Of a stretch of DNA of 37,306 nt, positions 22,338 to 30,492 are shown one piece after another. Where the stretch lies: the NCBI GenBank assembly GCA_034432655.1, contig DAOUBP010000051.1, forward strand, positions 1 through 37,306. The letters are read 5' to 3'. Position numbers and translations under genes: made by a program. The notes under the pieces were generated by a model. It worked only from the letters and a program-made list of their open reading frames with translations. It was not told the origin of the DNA and ran no database searches. Origin of the DNA: DAOUBP01 sp034432655 (lineage in GTDB: Bacteria; Chloroflexota; Anaerolineae; CG2-30-64-16). The number at the start of each line of letters is the position of its first letter. The first letter of the stretch is position 1.

Positions 22338-23368
22338 GGCGTTTCGTGTTTTGTGTTGCGTATTGCCTGCTGCGTAACCAGGCGGAACAGGGTCGTCAGG
22401 GTGGCGCGGTGGTCGCCGCGGATGTAGAAGCTCTCGCCGCCGTCCTGCACGGTGCGCACCAGGATCGTTTTGAACGGCCGGTAGTAGTAGCGTGGATCCG
22501 ACTTGGGGGCCTCGTGGCGCAGGTCCGGCCCCAGGTCTTGCAGGTCGAACACGGCGGTGGTGAAATGGTTGATGCGCCGGCCCTCCTGGCGGGCCACATT
22601 GCGCGCCATCGCCAGCGCCTTCAGGTACACTTCCGGCCCCATCACCGCGGTGCCGAAATTGAGCAGCACGCCGCCCTGCAGATGGGCGACGGCCTCGGTG
22701 AAGACCAGGAAGTCCCGGTACGACGCCTCGCCCAGGGCGGCCGCGTCGCAGTTGGGGTGCTCGTGGATGATGTCCTGTCCGATGCCGATGTGGACCGTGA
22801 CCGGCACGCCCAGCCGATACCCCGCGGCCAGGATGCTGAGGTCGGCATGGGGGAATGACAGACGGCGGCTTTGTGATTCGAGATTCGCTGATGCGAGATT
22901 CGCTCCTTTGTAAATCGCCCGTCCCAGCGCCTCACCGAAGCCCAGGCCTGCACGCACTCCTTGGGCCACGATGTCGTTGATCCAGCCGGTCTCCTGCCAC
23001 AGGCCGAACTGGCCCTCCTGGATGTAGCGCGCCACGCTTTCGGTGGTTGCGCCGATCAGCGCCAGCTCGAAATCGTGGATCGGCCCCGCGCCGTTCATGC
23101 CGACGTGGGTCACGATGCCCCGTTCCAGCAGGTCAATCACAAAGCGCGACAGGCCGACCTTGATCACGTGCGCGCCCATCAGCAGGATCACCGGCGCGCC
23201 GGCTGCGCGGGCAGCCCGGATCCGCTCGGCCACCTGCGGCAGCGCAGGGTCTGTGCAGGGCTCGACGGCTGCATCCAGCGGCAACACATCGGCCAGCGTC
23301 ATGTCATGTACCCGCTCGGCCAACGGCCTCAACCGCAGCCGGGAACGATCGAACACAGGATAGGGCAT
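22334..23368 (-). CDS. Conserved protein of unknown function (possible deoxyhypusine-synthase-like fold)
   Basis: A 344-residue protein I do not recognise with certainty. Conserved-looking stretches are GAHVIKVGLSRFVIDLLERG, HVGMNGAGPIHDFELALIG, TVHIGIGQDIIHEHPN and LLNFGTAVMGPEV, suggesting a Rossmann-like nucleotide or sugar-binding fold; a link to deoxyhypusine-synthase-like proteins is a guess. The start at 23368 has AGGGAG upstream. Two repeat scars are translated. Residues near 155-168 (GANLASANLESQSR) come from GATTCGC-type units at 22873-22906, and the C-terminus (QAIRNTKHETP) comes from degenerate heptamers. It couples to the PfkB gene by an ATGA overlap. Position between kinase and HAD genes suggests a role in the same sugar pathway. 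Confidence 0.75.
   Translation of the reverse strand: MPYPVFDRSRLRLRPLAERVHDMTLADVLPLDAAVEPCTDPALPQVAERIRAARAAGAPVILLMGAHVIKVGLSRFVIDLLERGIVTHVGMNGAGPIHDFELALIGATTESVARYIQEGQFGLWQETGWINDIVAQGVRAGLGFGEALGRAIYKGANLASANLESQSRRLSFPHADLSILAAGYRLGVPVTVHIGIGQDIIHEHPNCDAAALGEASYRDFLVFTEAVAHLQGGVLLNFGTAVMGPEVYLKALAMARNVARQEGRRINHFTTAVFDLQDLGPDLRHEAPKSDPRYYYRPFKTILVRTVQDGGESFYIRGDHRATLTTLFRLVTQQAIRNTKHETP
22873..22906. repeat. GATTCGC-type repeats inside a coding sequence
   Basis: GATTCG, AGATTCGCT and GAGATTCGCT units lie within the gene at 22334-23368 and are read in frame on the minus strand. Similar units (GATTCGCC, GATTCGCTG) occur at 25846-25867 in an intergenic region, supporting a repeat origin. 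Confidence 0.75.
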
Positions 23369-23390
23369 TCTTCACTCCCTCGCAGACCAT

Positions 23391-23467
23391 GCAATACGCA
23401 ATACGAAATACGAAATACGGAATACGCAGTACGCAATACGCAATACGCAGTACGCAATACGCAATAC
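23391..23467. repeat. Tandem heptamer array (GCAATAC)
   Basis: Eleven 7-bp units in a row (77 bp): GCAATAC six times, with GAAATAC, GGAATAC and GCAGTAC variants. It fills the gap between the HAD gene and the unknown gene and shows no dyad. Units of the same type occur at 25819-25846 in the opposite orientation. Confidence 0.93.
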
Positions 23468-23470
23468 GCT

Positions 23471-24274
23471 CTACTCCGCAAACAGATACCCCACCAGCGC
23501 CTCGTGCTCCCGGAAATCGGGCACGATGATATGTGCGCCGGCCTCGATCAGACGAGAACGCTTCCAAAGATCAATCCCGTCCCGCCTGGCTTCGTCCGAT
23601 GCCACGCCCACCGCGATGCCACCCACGCGCACGGTGTCCTCGATCTCGACAAAGCCATCGCCGAACGCGACGAACTCCGGGCCGGACAGGTTGTTTTCCG
23701 CGATGATGCGTTCGATCAACAGCCTCTTGGAGAACCGTTTGTAGTCGTCCTGCGCGCCGTAGATGCCCGTGAAGTAGTGGGAGATCTTCAGCGCGGCCGC
23801 CTCGTCCAGCACGTACGGCTCGTCGGTGCCGGAGGCCAGGTAACAGCGTACCCCGCGCGCCTGCAACGCCGCCAGCATGGCGCGGCTCCCGGGCACCATC
23901 AGGTCGTCGGGGTCGGCCCGGCCGGCCTTCAGGTCGGCGACGCGGCCCTGGATGCGCGCCCACAGCCGGTCCAGGTACATGCGCTTGTAGACCAGCGGAT
24001 CTTCCGGCCGGCCCCCGCGGCGGGCGATCTCTTCGGCCAGCTGGATCATCTGGTAGATGGTCTGCTTGCCGGTCAGACGCGTGACATAATCGGTGACAAC
24101 GGCGTAAAGTTCTGCTTCGCTCTCGTGCGTGGGCGTCTGCCGGAGCAGCTCCACCATCATGGGGATCATCACCCCCTGCCAACCCTCGCGGATCAGGGAC
24201 AGGGTGCCGTCAAAGTCGAACAGCGCGTGGCGGATGCGGCCGCGCGGGGTGTAGGAGCGGATGATCTCGATCAC
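23471..24274 (-). CDS. HAD-family phosphatase
   Basis: A 267-residue haloacid-dehalogenase-fold enzyme. The nucleophile motif DFDGT has D20 and D22; motif II-like LASGTDEPYVL is near 157, a Lys-containing region (DYKRFSKRLLIE) near 186-197 and FGDGFVEIEDT near 210 supply the remaining acidic residues. GTG 24274 is preferred over an ATG at 24307 because GGCGGAGG lies about 7 bases upstream and the GTG overlaps the ROK stop as GTGA. Likely removes phosphate from a sugar phosphate made by the neighbouring kinases. The cap domain is helical (about 30-140). Confidence 0.85.
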   Translation of the reverse strand: MIEIIRSYTPRGRIRHALFDFDGTLSLIREGWQGVMIPMMVELLRQTPTHESEAELYAVVTDYVTRLTGKQTIYQMIQLAEEIARRGGRPEDPLVYKRMYLDRLWARIQGRVADLKAGRADPDDLMVPGSRAMLAALQARGVRCYLASGTDEPYVLDEAAALKISHYFTGIYGAQDDYKRFSKRLLIERIIAENNLSGPEFVAFGDGFVEIEDTVRVGGIAVGVASDEARRDGIDLWKRSRLIEAGAHIIVPDFREHEALVGYLFAE

Positions 24275-25251
24275 AACAGGCCCTCCGCCAGAGCGGCTGC
24301 GCCCCACAAGGGCGCGTCATCGCCCAGCCCGGCGGGCACGATCTCGGCCCGCATCTGGGGCAGGGCGTGTGCCCGCGCGGCCGCCCGTACCGCCCCCCAC
24401 CAGTGCTCCCCGGATTTGGTCACGCCGCCGCCGAGGACGATCCTTTCCGGGTTCATCAGGTTGATGGCTGCGCCCAGGCCTGCACCCAGGGCGTGCGCCG
24501 CATCCTCCAGGACGGCCAGGGCCAGCCCATCGCCGGCCGCAGCGGCCCGGCTCACCATCTCGCCCGTGATCGTTTCGGGCCGGCCGGCGCAGAGCTGATA
24601 GAGCACAGGACCGGCTGCAGGAGCTTCGCGCAGTTGCCGGCCGGCCTTGCGGCCGATCGCAGTGCCACACGCCTCGGCCTCGACACAGCCGCGCTTGCCG
24701 CACACGCACGGTTCGCCCCCCGGCCGCACCACCATGTGGCCGATCTCACCGGCCATCCCGTCCGCGCCGCTCCAAACCCGGCCGTCCAGGACCCAGCCGC
24801 CGCCGACCCCGGTGCTCACGGTGACGTAAAACAAGCTGGCGCAGCCCTGGCCCGCGCCATAGCGCCACTCGCCCAGCGCAGCCACGTTCGCGTCGTTATC
24901 TACCGCGACCGGCACGCCGAATTCCGCCTGCAACTGAGCGCGCAGCGGGGTCTCCTCCCAGCCCGGCACATGGTGCGACAGCCGCACCAGCCCGCGGGCA
25001 GCATCCACCGGCCCGCCGAAGCTGACCCCCACGGCCGCCAGCCGGCCGGGGTGCCGCGCCAGCAGCTCGTAGGCCATCCGCAGCATAGTGGCCTGGTCGT
25101 AGCGCGCATCGGCGCCCGGCGGCGAATAGGTGCGCGCCTGGGCCAGCCAGCTCCGTTCCCCGCGCGCCAGCAGTGCCGCGCTGTGTTTGGTGCCCCCATA
25201 GTCCAGGGCCAGCAACAGCCCGCTGTCGGGCCCGGATGTGTCAGCCGTCAT
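24271..25251 (-). CDS. ROK-family sugar kinase
   Basis: A 326-residue ROK kinase. ATP-binding DYGGTK is at 17-22, VDNDANVAALGE near 117-128 gives the catalytic Asp, EIGHMVV near 170-176 and the zinc motif CVCGKRGCVEA near 184-194 complete the family pattern. It has no N-terminal HTH, so it is a kinase rather than a NagC-type repressor. The start overlaps the SIS gene by 11 bp and the end overlaps the HAD start. Substrates of the family are glucose, N-acetylglucosamine, N-acetylmannosamine or allose; the importer nearby probably brings in the sugar. Confidence 0.88.
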   Translation of the reverse strand: MTADTSGPDSGLLLALDYGGTKHSAALLARGERSWLAQARTYSPPGADARYDQATMLRMAYELLARHPGRLAAVGVSFGGPVDAARGLVRLSHHVPGWEETPLRAQLQAEFGVPVAVDNDANVAALGEWRYGAGQGCASLFYVTVSTGVGGGWVLDGRVWSGADGMAGEIGHMVVRPGGEPCVCGKRGCVEAEACGTAIGRKAGRQLREAPAAGPVLYQLCAGRPETITGEMVSRAAAAGDGLALAVLEDAAHALGAGLGAAINLMNPERIVLGGGVTKSGEHWWGAVRAAARAHALPQMRAEIVPAGLGDDAPLWGAAALAEGLL

Positions 25252-25792
25252 AGAACGCCAGGAAGATCGCGTGCAGGATCACCAGGTGTGCGTCCTCGAT
25301 CACCTGCATGGAGTCTGCGGGGACGACCACAACCACATCGCACAACGGCGCCATCTTGCCCCCATCGCGGCCCGTGAGCCCGATGCAAGTCAGGCCCAGG
25401 CCGCGGGCGCGTTCCAGCGCAGCCAGCACATTGGGAGAGTTGCCGCTGCCGGAAAGCGCAAACGCCACGTCGCCCGGCTCGGCCAGCGCGGCCAGCGGTT
25501 CCGCAAAGACCGCCTGGTAGCTCACGTCGTTGGCGTAGGCGGTCAACATGGGCGTGTTGTCGCTGAGACAGAACACCTTGAAACGTGGCTCTCCGGGCTG
25601 GATCGCACTTTTGACCAGATCGGTGACGATGTGCGACGCGTTGGCGGAGCTGCCGCCGTTGCCGAAGATGAAGATGCGGCGGCCTTGTCGCCTTGCCGCG
25701 CGCATGATCGCGATGATTTGCTCCACCGGCTCGGCCGGGATGCGCGTCAATACCCCGGCGACGCGCTGAAAGTAATCAGTGACTTGGCTCAA
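25241..25792 (-). CDS. SIS-domain isomerase, GmhA-like
   Basis: A 183-residue single SIS domain resembling phosphoheptose isomerase. Sugar-phosphate motifs are FGNGGSSANASH (43-54) and SGSGNSPNVLAAL (about 114-126). The start is a TTG with GAGGA upstream. GmhA converts sedoheptulose 7-phosphate to a heptose phosphate, but single-SIS proteins also act on other sugar phosphates. It overlaps the ROK gene. With the RfaE-like kinase and a HAD phosphatase this resembles the first three steps of nucleotide-heptose synthesis. Confidence 0.85.
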   Translation of the reverse strand: MSQVTDYFQRVAGVLTRIPAEPVEQIIAIMRAARRQGRRIFIFGNGGSSANASHIVTDLVKSAIQPGEPRFKVFCLSDNTPMLTAYANDVSYQAVFAEPLAALAEPGDVAFALSGSGNSPNVLAALERARGLGLTCIGLTGRDGGKMAPLCDVVVVVPADSMQVIEDAHLVILHAIFLAFYDG

Positions 25793-25818
25793 GTGACGTT
25801 CCTCAGAAACTGTGTGGT

Positions 25819-25867
25819 GCGTATTGCGTACTGCGTACTGCGTGATTCGCCGATTCGCTGATTCGCC
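25819..25867. repeat. Mixed heptamer repeat between SIS and permease genes
   Basis: GCGTATT, GCGTACT, GCGTACT and GCGTGAT units, then GATTCGCC, GATTCGCTG and GATTCGCC. The first set is the complement of the GCAATAC array at 23391. The block ends 3 bp before the permease stop codon. Confidence 0.8.
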
Positions 25868-25870
25868 TCG

Positions 25871-26764
25871 TTACCCCTTCAACGACCCCGCCAGCAGGCC
25901 GCGCATGAAGTAGCGGCCCAGGAAGATGAAGACCAGCAACGTGGGCAAGGCGGCCAGGATGGAACCGGCCATCTGTACGTTCCACTCCACGATGTACGAG
26001 CCGGCCATGTTGTTCAGCGCCACCGTGATCGGCTGCACCGCCGGCCGGGCGGTCACGATCACCCCGAACAGAAAGTCGTTCCAGATGGACTGGAACTGCC
26101 AGATCATCACCACCACAAACGCGGGCATGGAGATGGGGAAGAGGATGTGCCGGTAGATGCCCAGGAAACTCGCGCCGTCAATCTTAGACGCCTCCACCAG
26201 CTCCGAGGGGATGCCCGCGTAGTAGTTGCGGAAGATCAGCGTGGTGATCGGGATGCCGTAGACGATGTGCACGAAGATCAGGCCGGGGATGGTGCCGTAT
26301 AGCTTCATGCTCTGCAGCACCTGCACCAGGGGGATGAGGATGCTCTGGTAAGGGATGAACATGCCGAACAGGATCAGCGGGAAGAGCACATCGGAGCCCC
26401 GAAACTTCCATTTGGCCAGCACGTACCCGTTCATGGAGCCCAGCAGCGCGGAGCCCACTGTGGCCGGGATGGCCAGGTACACGCTGTTCATGAAGTTATT
26501 GGAGAGGCCGCGGATGCCCTCCGATTCCTTGCCGAACCAGGCTTTGAGATAGCTGTCGAAGTGCAGGCCCGAAGGCAGGTCCCACATCCGGGCCAGGCTG
26601 ACCTCGGCGAAGCTCTTCATGCCGGTGATCACCAGCAGATAGACCGGCAGCAGATAGCCCATGGCCGCCACAATGAGGATCAGGTAGATCACGACGCGCG
26701 TCGGCTGGATCTTCGGCAGCCGGAACTGCCTGGCCGGCTTCCGGGCTACAGTATCAACGCTCAT
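25871..26764 (-). CDS. CUT1 sugar ABC transporter permease (MalG-like)
   Basis: A 297-residue inner-membrane permease with about six hydrophobic spans and the EAA loop (ELVEASKIDGASFLGIYRHI, about 187-206) that docks to the ATPase. The start overlaps the stop of the upstream permease as ATGA. It is the second permease of a MalFGK-type importer whose binding protein is at 27860. No ATPase gene of the MalK type lies in the window; such importers often share a distant MsmX/MalK ATPase. Substrate is an oligosaccharide or monosaccharide. Confidence 0.9.
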   Translation of the reverse strand: MSVDTVARKPARQFRLPKIQPTRVVIYLILIVAAMGYLLPVYLLVITGMKSFAEVSLARMWDLPSGLHFDSYLKAWFGKESEGIRGLSNNFMNSVYLAIPATVGSALLGSMNGYVLAKWKFRGSDVLFPLILFGMFIPYQSILIPLVQVLQSMKLYGTIPGLIFVHIVYGIPITTLIFRNYYAGIPSELVEASKIDGASFLGIYRHILFPISMPAFVVVMIWQFQSIWNDFLFGVIVTARPAVQPITVALNNMAGSYIVEWNVQMAGSILAALPTLLVFIFLGRYFMRGLLAGSLKG

Positions 26765-27750
26765 AGTTCGGCCTCCGTTCGCATGGTGTACCGCAGATAT
26801 GGCACGATCAACACCGCCACCAGGATCAGGAGCAGGATGGCAATGGCTGCCCCCTGGGCGAAGTTGTTGCCGCGGAAGGTGGTGTCGTACATGAAAAAGG
26901 CCGGCACATCGGTGGCAAAGGCCGGCCCGGGCCCGGTCATGGAGACCACCAGGTCGAAGATCTTCAGCGAGATATGGCCCAGCACGATGACCGCGCTGAG
27001 GGTGACCGGCTGCAACAGCGGCAGTACGATGTGGCGGTAGACCTGGAACTCGGACGCGCCGTCCACCCGCGCGGCCTCGCGCAGCTCATCGGGGATGGAG
27101 CGGAGCCCCGCCAGATACATGGCCATGGTATAACCGGACATCTGCCACGTAGCCGCAATCACCACCGAGATCATGGCCACCGAGATGCCGACGTAGGAGC
27201 TGGTCAACCCCCCCAGGCCGATGCGCGTCAACAACTGCCCAGCGGTGGATTCCGGCGTGATGTGCAGGATAGTCGGATCGGTGAACCAGCCCCAGCGCAG
27301 GAACCCCAGCCCGACCTTCTCAAAAAGCAGGTTCACGCCGGAGCTGCCGGTCTGGGCCGTGCCCGGGTTCAACAGCCAGCGCCAGACCACACCTGTCACG
27401 ATGAACGAGATGGCCATGGGGAACAGGAAGACGCTCCGGAAGAAGGTCTCCCCTTTGATGCGTTGGTCCAGCAGGATCGCCAGAAACAGGCCCAGGATCA
27501 GGCAGGCGGCCAGGAAGAACACGGTGAAGGTGACCGTGTTGCGCAGATCGCACAGGAAGCGGTCAATGGTGAAGAGCCTGGCGTAGTTGCGCAGTCCCAC
27601 GAAGGTGAAATCGGGCGTCAGTGAATCCCATTTGCTGAGCGATGCATACGCGGTAAACCCGATGAAGCCATAGACGAAGACCGCGATCGCGATCAATGAG
27701 GGCAGGATAAACAGGATGGAAAGCAGCCGGTCACGTCTGATGTAACGCAT
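26761..27750 (-). CDS. CUT1 sugar ABC transporter permease (MalF-like)
   Basis: A 329-residue membrane protein with an N-terminal helix (residues 9-31), a family-typical periplasmic insert containing LLFEKVGLGFLRWGWF and the EAA motif ELREAARVDGASEFQVYRHI. GGAGAGG precedes the ATG. It follows the binding-protein gene after a terminator-like hairpin, and precedes the MalG-like gene. The two permeases form the channel of the same importer. Confidence 0.9.
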   Translation of the reverse strand: MRYIRRDRLLSILFILPSLIAIAVFVYGFIGFTAYASLSKWDSLTPDFTFVGLRNYARLFTIDRFLCDLRNTVTFTVFFLAACLILGLFLAILLDQRIKGETFFRSVFLFPMAISFIVTGVVWRWLLNPGTAQTGSSGVNLLFEKVGLGFLRWGWFTDPTILHITPESTAGQLLTRIGLGGLTSSYVGISVAMISVVIAATWQMSGYTMAMYLAGLRSIPDELREAARVDGASEFQVYRHIVLPLLQPVTLSAVIVLGHISLKIFDLVVSMTGPGPAFATDVPAFFMYDTTFRGNNFAQGAAIAILLLILVAVLIVPYLRYTMRTEAEL

Positions 27751-27786
27751 GGCGGGCCTCTCCGGTCGGACAGTGCAGGGTAAAAA

Positions 27787-27827
27787 GTGGGTTATTCACG
27801 GCGGGCTGTTGGCCGTGAATAACCCAC
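27787..27827 (-). terminator. Attenuator-type terminator between binding protein and permeases
   Basis: A 16-bp arm hairpin (GTGGGTTATTCACGGC and complement) is followed on the minus strand by TTTTTA. It sits 33 bp after the binding-protein stop. Partial termination here would give more binding protein than permease, as is common in sugar ABC operons. Confidence 0.75.
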
Positions 27828-27859
27828 GAAGGCGCTCGTTTTCAGAGCAGCAGCACGGC

Positions 27860-29137
27860 TTACTTGCAAACGCCGTTATCCACACAGGCCTGCTGGAGCG
27901 CTGCCTGGGCGGCCGCCACATCTCCCTTGGTGGCGAAGGTAGTCAGGATGTCTTTGTAGACCGTCGCCCACTTCTCCACCGCCGCGGCGCCATGGGCCAC
28001 GCTGGGCACGATGGCATCTTTGGCCCAGTCCTGCATGGCCGACTGGAGATAGGCGTTGAACAGTTTGGGATCGCAGTCGGTGCGGGCGCAGATAGAGCCC
28101 TTCTTGGGGTTGAAGGCCTCCTGGCCCTCCTTGGAACCGGCGACCTTCAGCCAGTTCATCAGGTTCTCCTGGTTCTTGGCGCCCTTGGCGGCCGCGAAGC
28201 TATCGGACAGGGCCACGAAAATGCCCTTGGTGCCCGGCACCGGCGCCCAGCCATAGCCGGTGTACCCCTTGGAGGTGAACCAGCCGTCGGTCCAGTCACC
28301 CATGATGTGCATCGCGCCCTTGCCATCTACCAGGTACTGCGCGGCATCGCTCCAGGTCAACGCCGCATAGTCGGTGTTGGCGTAAGCCATCATCTTCTTG
28401 AAGGTTTCCAGCGCCTGGGTGACCTGCGGGTCGGTCCACTGCGTCGTGCCGGTCCAAAGGCCCTTGTACTTCTCAGCGCCCAACACCGACGCCAGCACGG
28501 TCTCAAAGGTGTGGCCGGCCTCCCAGCCCTCTTTGGTGCCGATCACCAGCGGGACGATGCCCTTCGCCTTCAGCGCCTCGGCGACGGTGAAGAACTCGTC
28601 CCACGTGGCCGGCGGCTGCAGGTTGTTGTCGGCGAAGATCTGCTTGTTGTACCAGAGCACGTTGGAGCGATGGATGTTGACCGGCACACCCCAGAAGTGG
28701 TTCTCGTACTTCAGGAGGGTGATCAGGTCCTTGGGGAAGACCTTTTCCCAGCCCTCGGCGGCATAGAGGTCATCCAATGGCTGGAGGTATTTGTTCGGCT
28801 CGTATTTCTCCACCTCCAGGCCTGCGTGGAGCTGGAACGAGTCCGGCGGATCGCCGCCGGTCAGCCGGGTGGAGAGCACCGCCTTGGCGTTGGTGCCCGC
28901 GCCGCCGGCCACGGTGGCGTTGATGATCTCGACGTTGGGGTACTTCTGCTTGTAGATGGCGTACATGGCGTTCAGGCCATCGGCCTCGCCGCCAGCCGTC
29001 CACCAGGAGAACATCTCCAACTTGTTGGTGCCTTTTTGTTCGGCCGGAGGCTGTGTGGGCGCGCAGGCTGCCAGCAGCAGCGCGCTCAACAAGCCGATGG
29101 TCAGCAGGATCGTGAACAAGCGTGACTTGCCAAGCAT
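27860..29137 (-). CDS. CUT1 sugar ABC transporter substrate-binding lipoprotein
   Basis: A 425-residue MalE-type binding lipoprotein. ATG 29137 follows GGAGGAGAA. The signal peptide has lipobox LAAC with lipid on C25. The mature part begins LEMFSWWTAGGEADGL, typical of cluster 1 binding proteins, and later motifs GTNAKAVLSTRLTGGDPPD and FWGVPVNIHRSNVLWYN fit a two-lobed sugar-binding fold. Four C-terminal cysteines (CARTDC near 365, C419 and C424) could form disulfides. An in-frame upstream ATG at 29227 has poor spacing. Its promoter lies at 29292. It binds the imported sugar outside the membrane. Confidence 0.92.
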   Translation of the reverse strand: MLGKSRLFTILLTIGLLSALLLAACAPTQPPAEQKGTNKLEMFSWWTAGGEADGLNAMYAIYKQKYPNVEIINATVAGGAGTNAKAVLSTRLTGGDPPDSFQLHAGLEVEKYEPNKYLQPLDDLYAAEGWEKVFPKDLITLLKYENHFWGVPVNIHRSNVLWYNKQIFADNNLQPPATWDEFFTVAEALKAKGIVPLVIGTKEGWEAGHTFETVLASVLGAEKYKGLWTGTTQWTDPQVTQALETFKKMMAYANTDYAALTWSDAAQYLVDGKGAMHIMGDWTDGWFTSKGYTGYGWAPVPGTKGIFVALSDSFAAAKGAKNQENLMNWLKVAGSKEGQEAFNPKKGSICARTDCDPKLFNAYLQSAMQDWAKDAIVPSVAHGAAAVEKWATVYKDILTTFATKGDVAAAQAALQQACVDNGVCK

Positions 29138-29223
29138 AGAATTCTCCTCCTTGAGTTTGGGTTGCGCCAGAATCAAACGTTTCGATGGATGAGGGTGTTC
29201 GTGCTGTCCGGTTGACCTGCTTG

Positions 29224-29237
29224 CCATCACCTCCTCT
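29224..29237 (-). promoter_or_regulatory. Long anti-16S match (STAB-SD-like) upstream of the CUT1 binding protein
   Basis: AGAGGAGGTGATGG lies 87 nt before the binding-protein start on the minus strand. It is complementary to the 3' end of 16S rRNA over most of its length. An ATG is only 2 bases from GGAGG, too close for normal initiation; in frame it would add 30 residues. A nearly identical element precedes the CUT2 binding protein at a similar distance. Confidence 0.55.
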
Positions 29238-29291
29238 CTTTGCCGTGCCTGAACCGCGCTACCATCATGCCCAGGCCGGTAAGCGAGCATA

Positions 29292-29320
29292 ATTGTAGCA
29301 CCAGGCAAAAGGCAAGTCAA
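29292..29320 (-). promoter_or_regulatory. Strong sigma-70-type promoter of the CUT1 operon
   Basis: On the minus strand: TTGACT (29320-29315), a 17-bp spacer and TACAAT (29297-29292), with an extended -10 TGC. Matches to consensus are 5/6 and 5/6. It gives a leader of about 148 nt before the binding-protein start. Confidence 0.8.
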
Positions 29321-29370
29321 GCATTTTCCGTCAAGTTTTCGCGTGCCGAAAGGTCATAGGCCTGGGCAGC

Positions 29371-30369
29371 CTATCGTCGGCTCTTGCGCCATTGGTCCAG
29401 CATAATGGCCACCACAATGACAAACCCTTGCACGGCTTGCAGCCAGTATGCCTCGACCCCGATCAGCACCAGGCCGGTGCGCAACACCTGCATGACCGCG
29501 GCGCCGATCAGCACGCCCAGGATGGAGCCCTCGCCGCCGCTCAAGCTTGTGCCGCCGACCACGGCCGCCGCGATCACGTCCAACTCGTAGCCTTGCGCAG
29601 CCGTGGGCGCAGCCACCCCCAGCCGGGCCGTCATCAAGATGCCGCCGATGCTGGTGAGGAAAGAACAAAGGGTGTAAACCATGATCTTTGTGCGGGCGGT
29701 GTTGATGCCCGAGAGCCCCGCCGCGATCTCGTTGCCCCCCAACGCGTAGATGCGATAGCCCCATACCGTGCGGGTGAGGAAGATGCCGACCAGCACGGCG
29801 CAGATCAGCATGAAAATCAGCGGCAACGGCACCCCCACGCCGGCGATCGGGATGTCGTATTGGCCCAGATTGCGAAAGCTCTCCGGCAAGTTACGCACCG
29901 GCCAGCCGCCGGTGATGCCGTTGACGGTGCCGCGCGCCATCAGCAGGGTGCCCAGGGTGGCGATGAAGGGCGGCAAGCGGCCCTTGGTGATCATGAGGCC
30001 GTTAAGCAGGCCCACGAACGACCCGGCGGCCAGACCACCCAGCACGGCAAGCGGCACAGGCACCGGCGTCTCCCGCGTCAGCAGCAAGGCTGTGATCAGC
30101 CCGGAGAAGGCCATCACCGAGCCGACCGACAGGTCAATGCCGCAGGTAATGATGACCATGCACTGTCCGAAGGCGCTGATGGCGATCCAGGAGAAAGCGC
30201 GCAGGATGTTGAAGATGTTGGTGCTGGTCATGAAGGTGCCGGTCCCCAGGCTGAGGCCGACGACCATCGCCAGCAAAATGATGAAAACACCGAACTCCTG
30301 CGCGCGCACGATGTCCCGCCATGTCGTGCGCCGGGTGTAAGATTTGGCAGGGGTGGTTGTTTGGGTCAT
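29371..30369 (-). CDS. CUT2 (RbsC-like) sugar ABC transporter permease
   Basis: A 332-residue membrane permease of the RbsC/XylH family with about eight to nine hydrophobic segments. Family markers are VIITCGIDLSVGSVMA, PPFIATLGTL and the ATPase-docking VGGTSLSGGEGSILG. AAAGGAT lies upstream of the ATG. It follows the ATPase at 30489 across a repeat-rich 119-bp gap and is the last gene of the five-gene CUT2 locus. It is clearly related to, but different from, the permease at 35867. Confidence 0.9.
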   Translation of the reverse strand: MTQTTTPAKSYTRRTTWRDIVRAQEFGVFIILLAMVVGLSLGTGTFMTSTNIFNILRAFSWIAISAFGQCMVIITCGIDLSVGSVMAFSGLITALLLTRETPVPVPLAVLGGLAAGSFVGLLNGLMITKGRLPPFIATLGTLLMARGTVNGITGGWPVRNLPESFRNLGQYDIPIAGVGVPLPLIFMLICAVLVGIFLTRTVWGYRIYALGGNEIAAGLSGINTARTKIMVYTLCSFLTSIGGILMTARLGVAAPTAAQGYELDVIAAAVVGGTSLSGGEGSILGVLIGAAVMQVLRTGLVLIGVEAYWLQAVQGFVIVVAIMLDQWRKSRR

Positions 30370-30382
30370 ATTGGCTGAGATC

Positions 30383-30492
30383 CTTTCACATGATGCGTGA
30401 GATACGTGATATGTGAAAGCTGCGCCGCGTAGCCAATGATCATGTATGACTCTTCACGCATCACTTTTCACGCATCACTCGTCACGTATCAC
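30383..30492. repeat. Degenerate repeats (ACGTGAT/TCACGCAT type)
   Basis: The gap between the ATPase and permease holds two clusters of short repeats, TGATGCGTGAGATACGTGAT at the left and TCACGCATCACTTTTCACG with further units at the right, which are inverted to each other. Their RNA could fold. The right cluster runs to the ATPase stop codon. Confidence 0.75.

Noticed and set aside
23391..23467. Heptamer array as a CRISPR
   Set aside because: Units are 7 bp and directly adjacent, with no spacers and no cas genes nearby.
22961..24598. 545-residue plus-strand frame over the HAD and ROK genes
   Set aside because: It crosses several clear minus-strand genes and translates the heptamer array as a repeated peptide; no recognisable domain.
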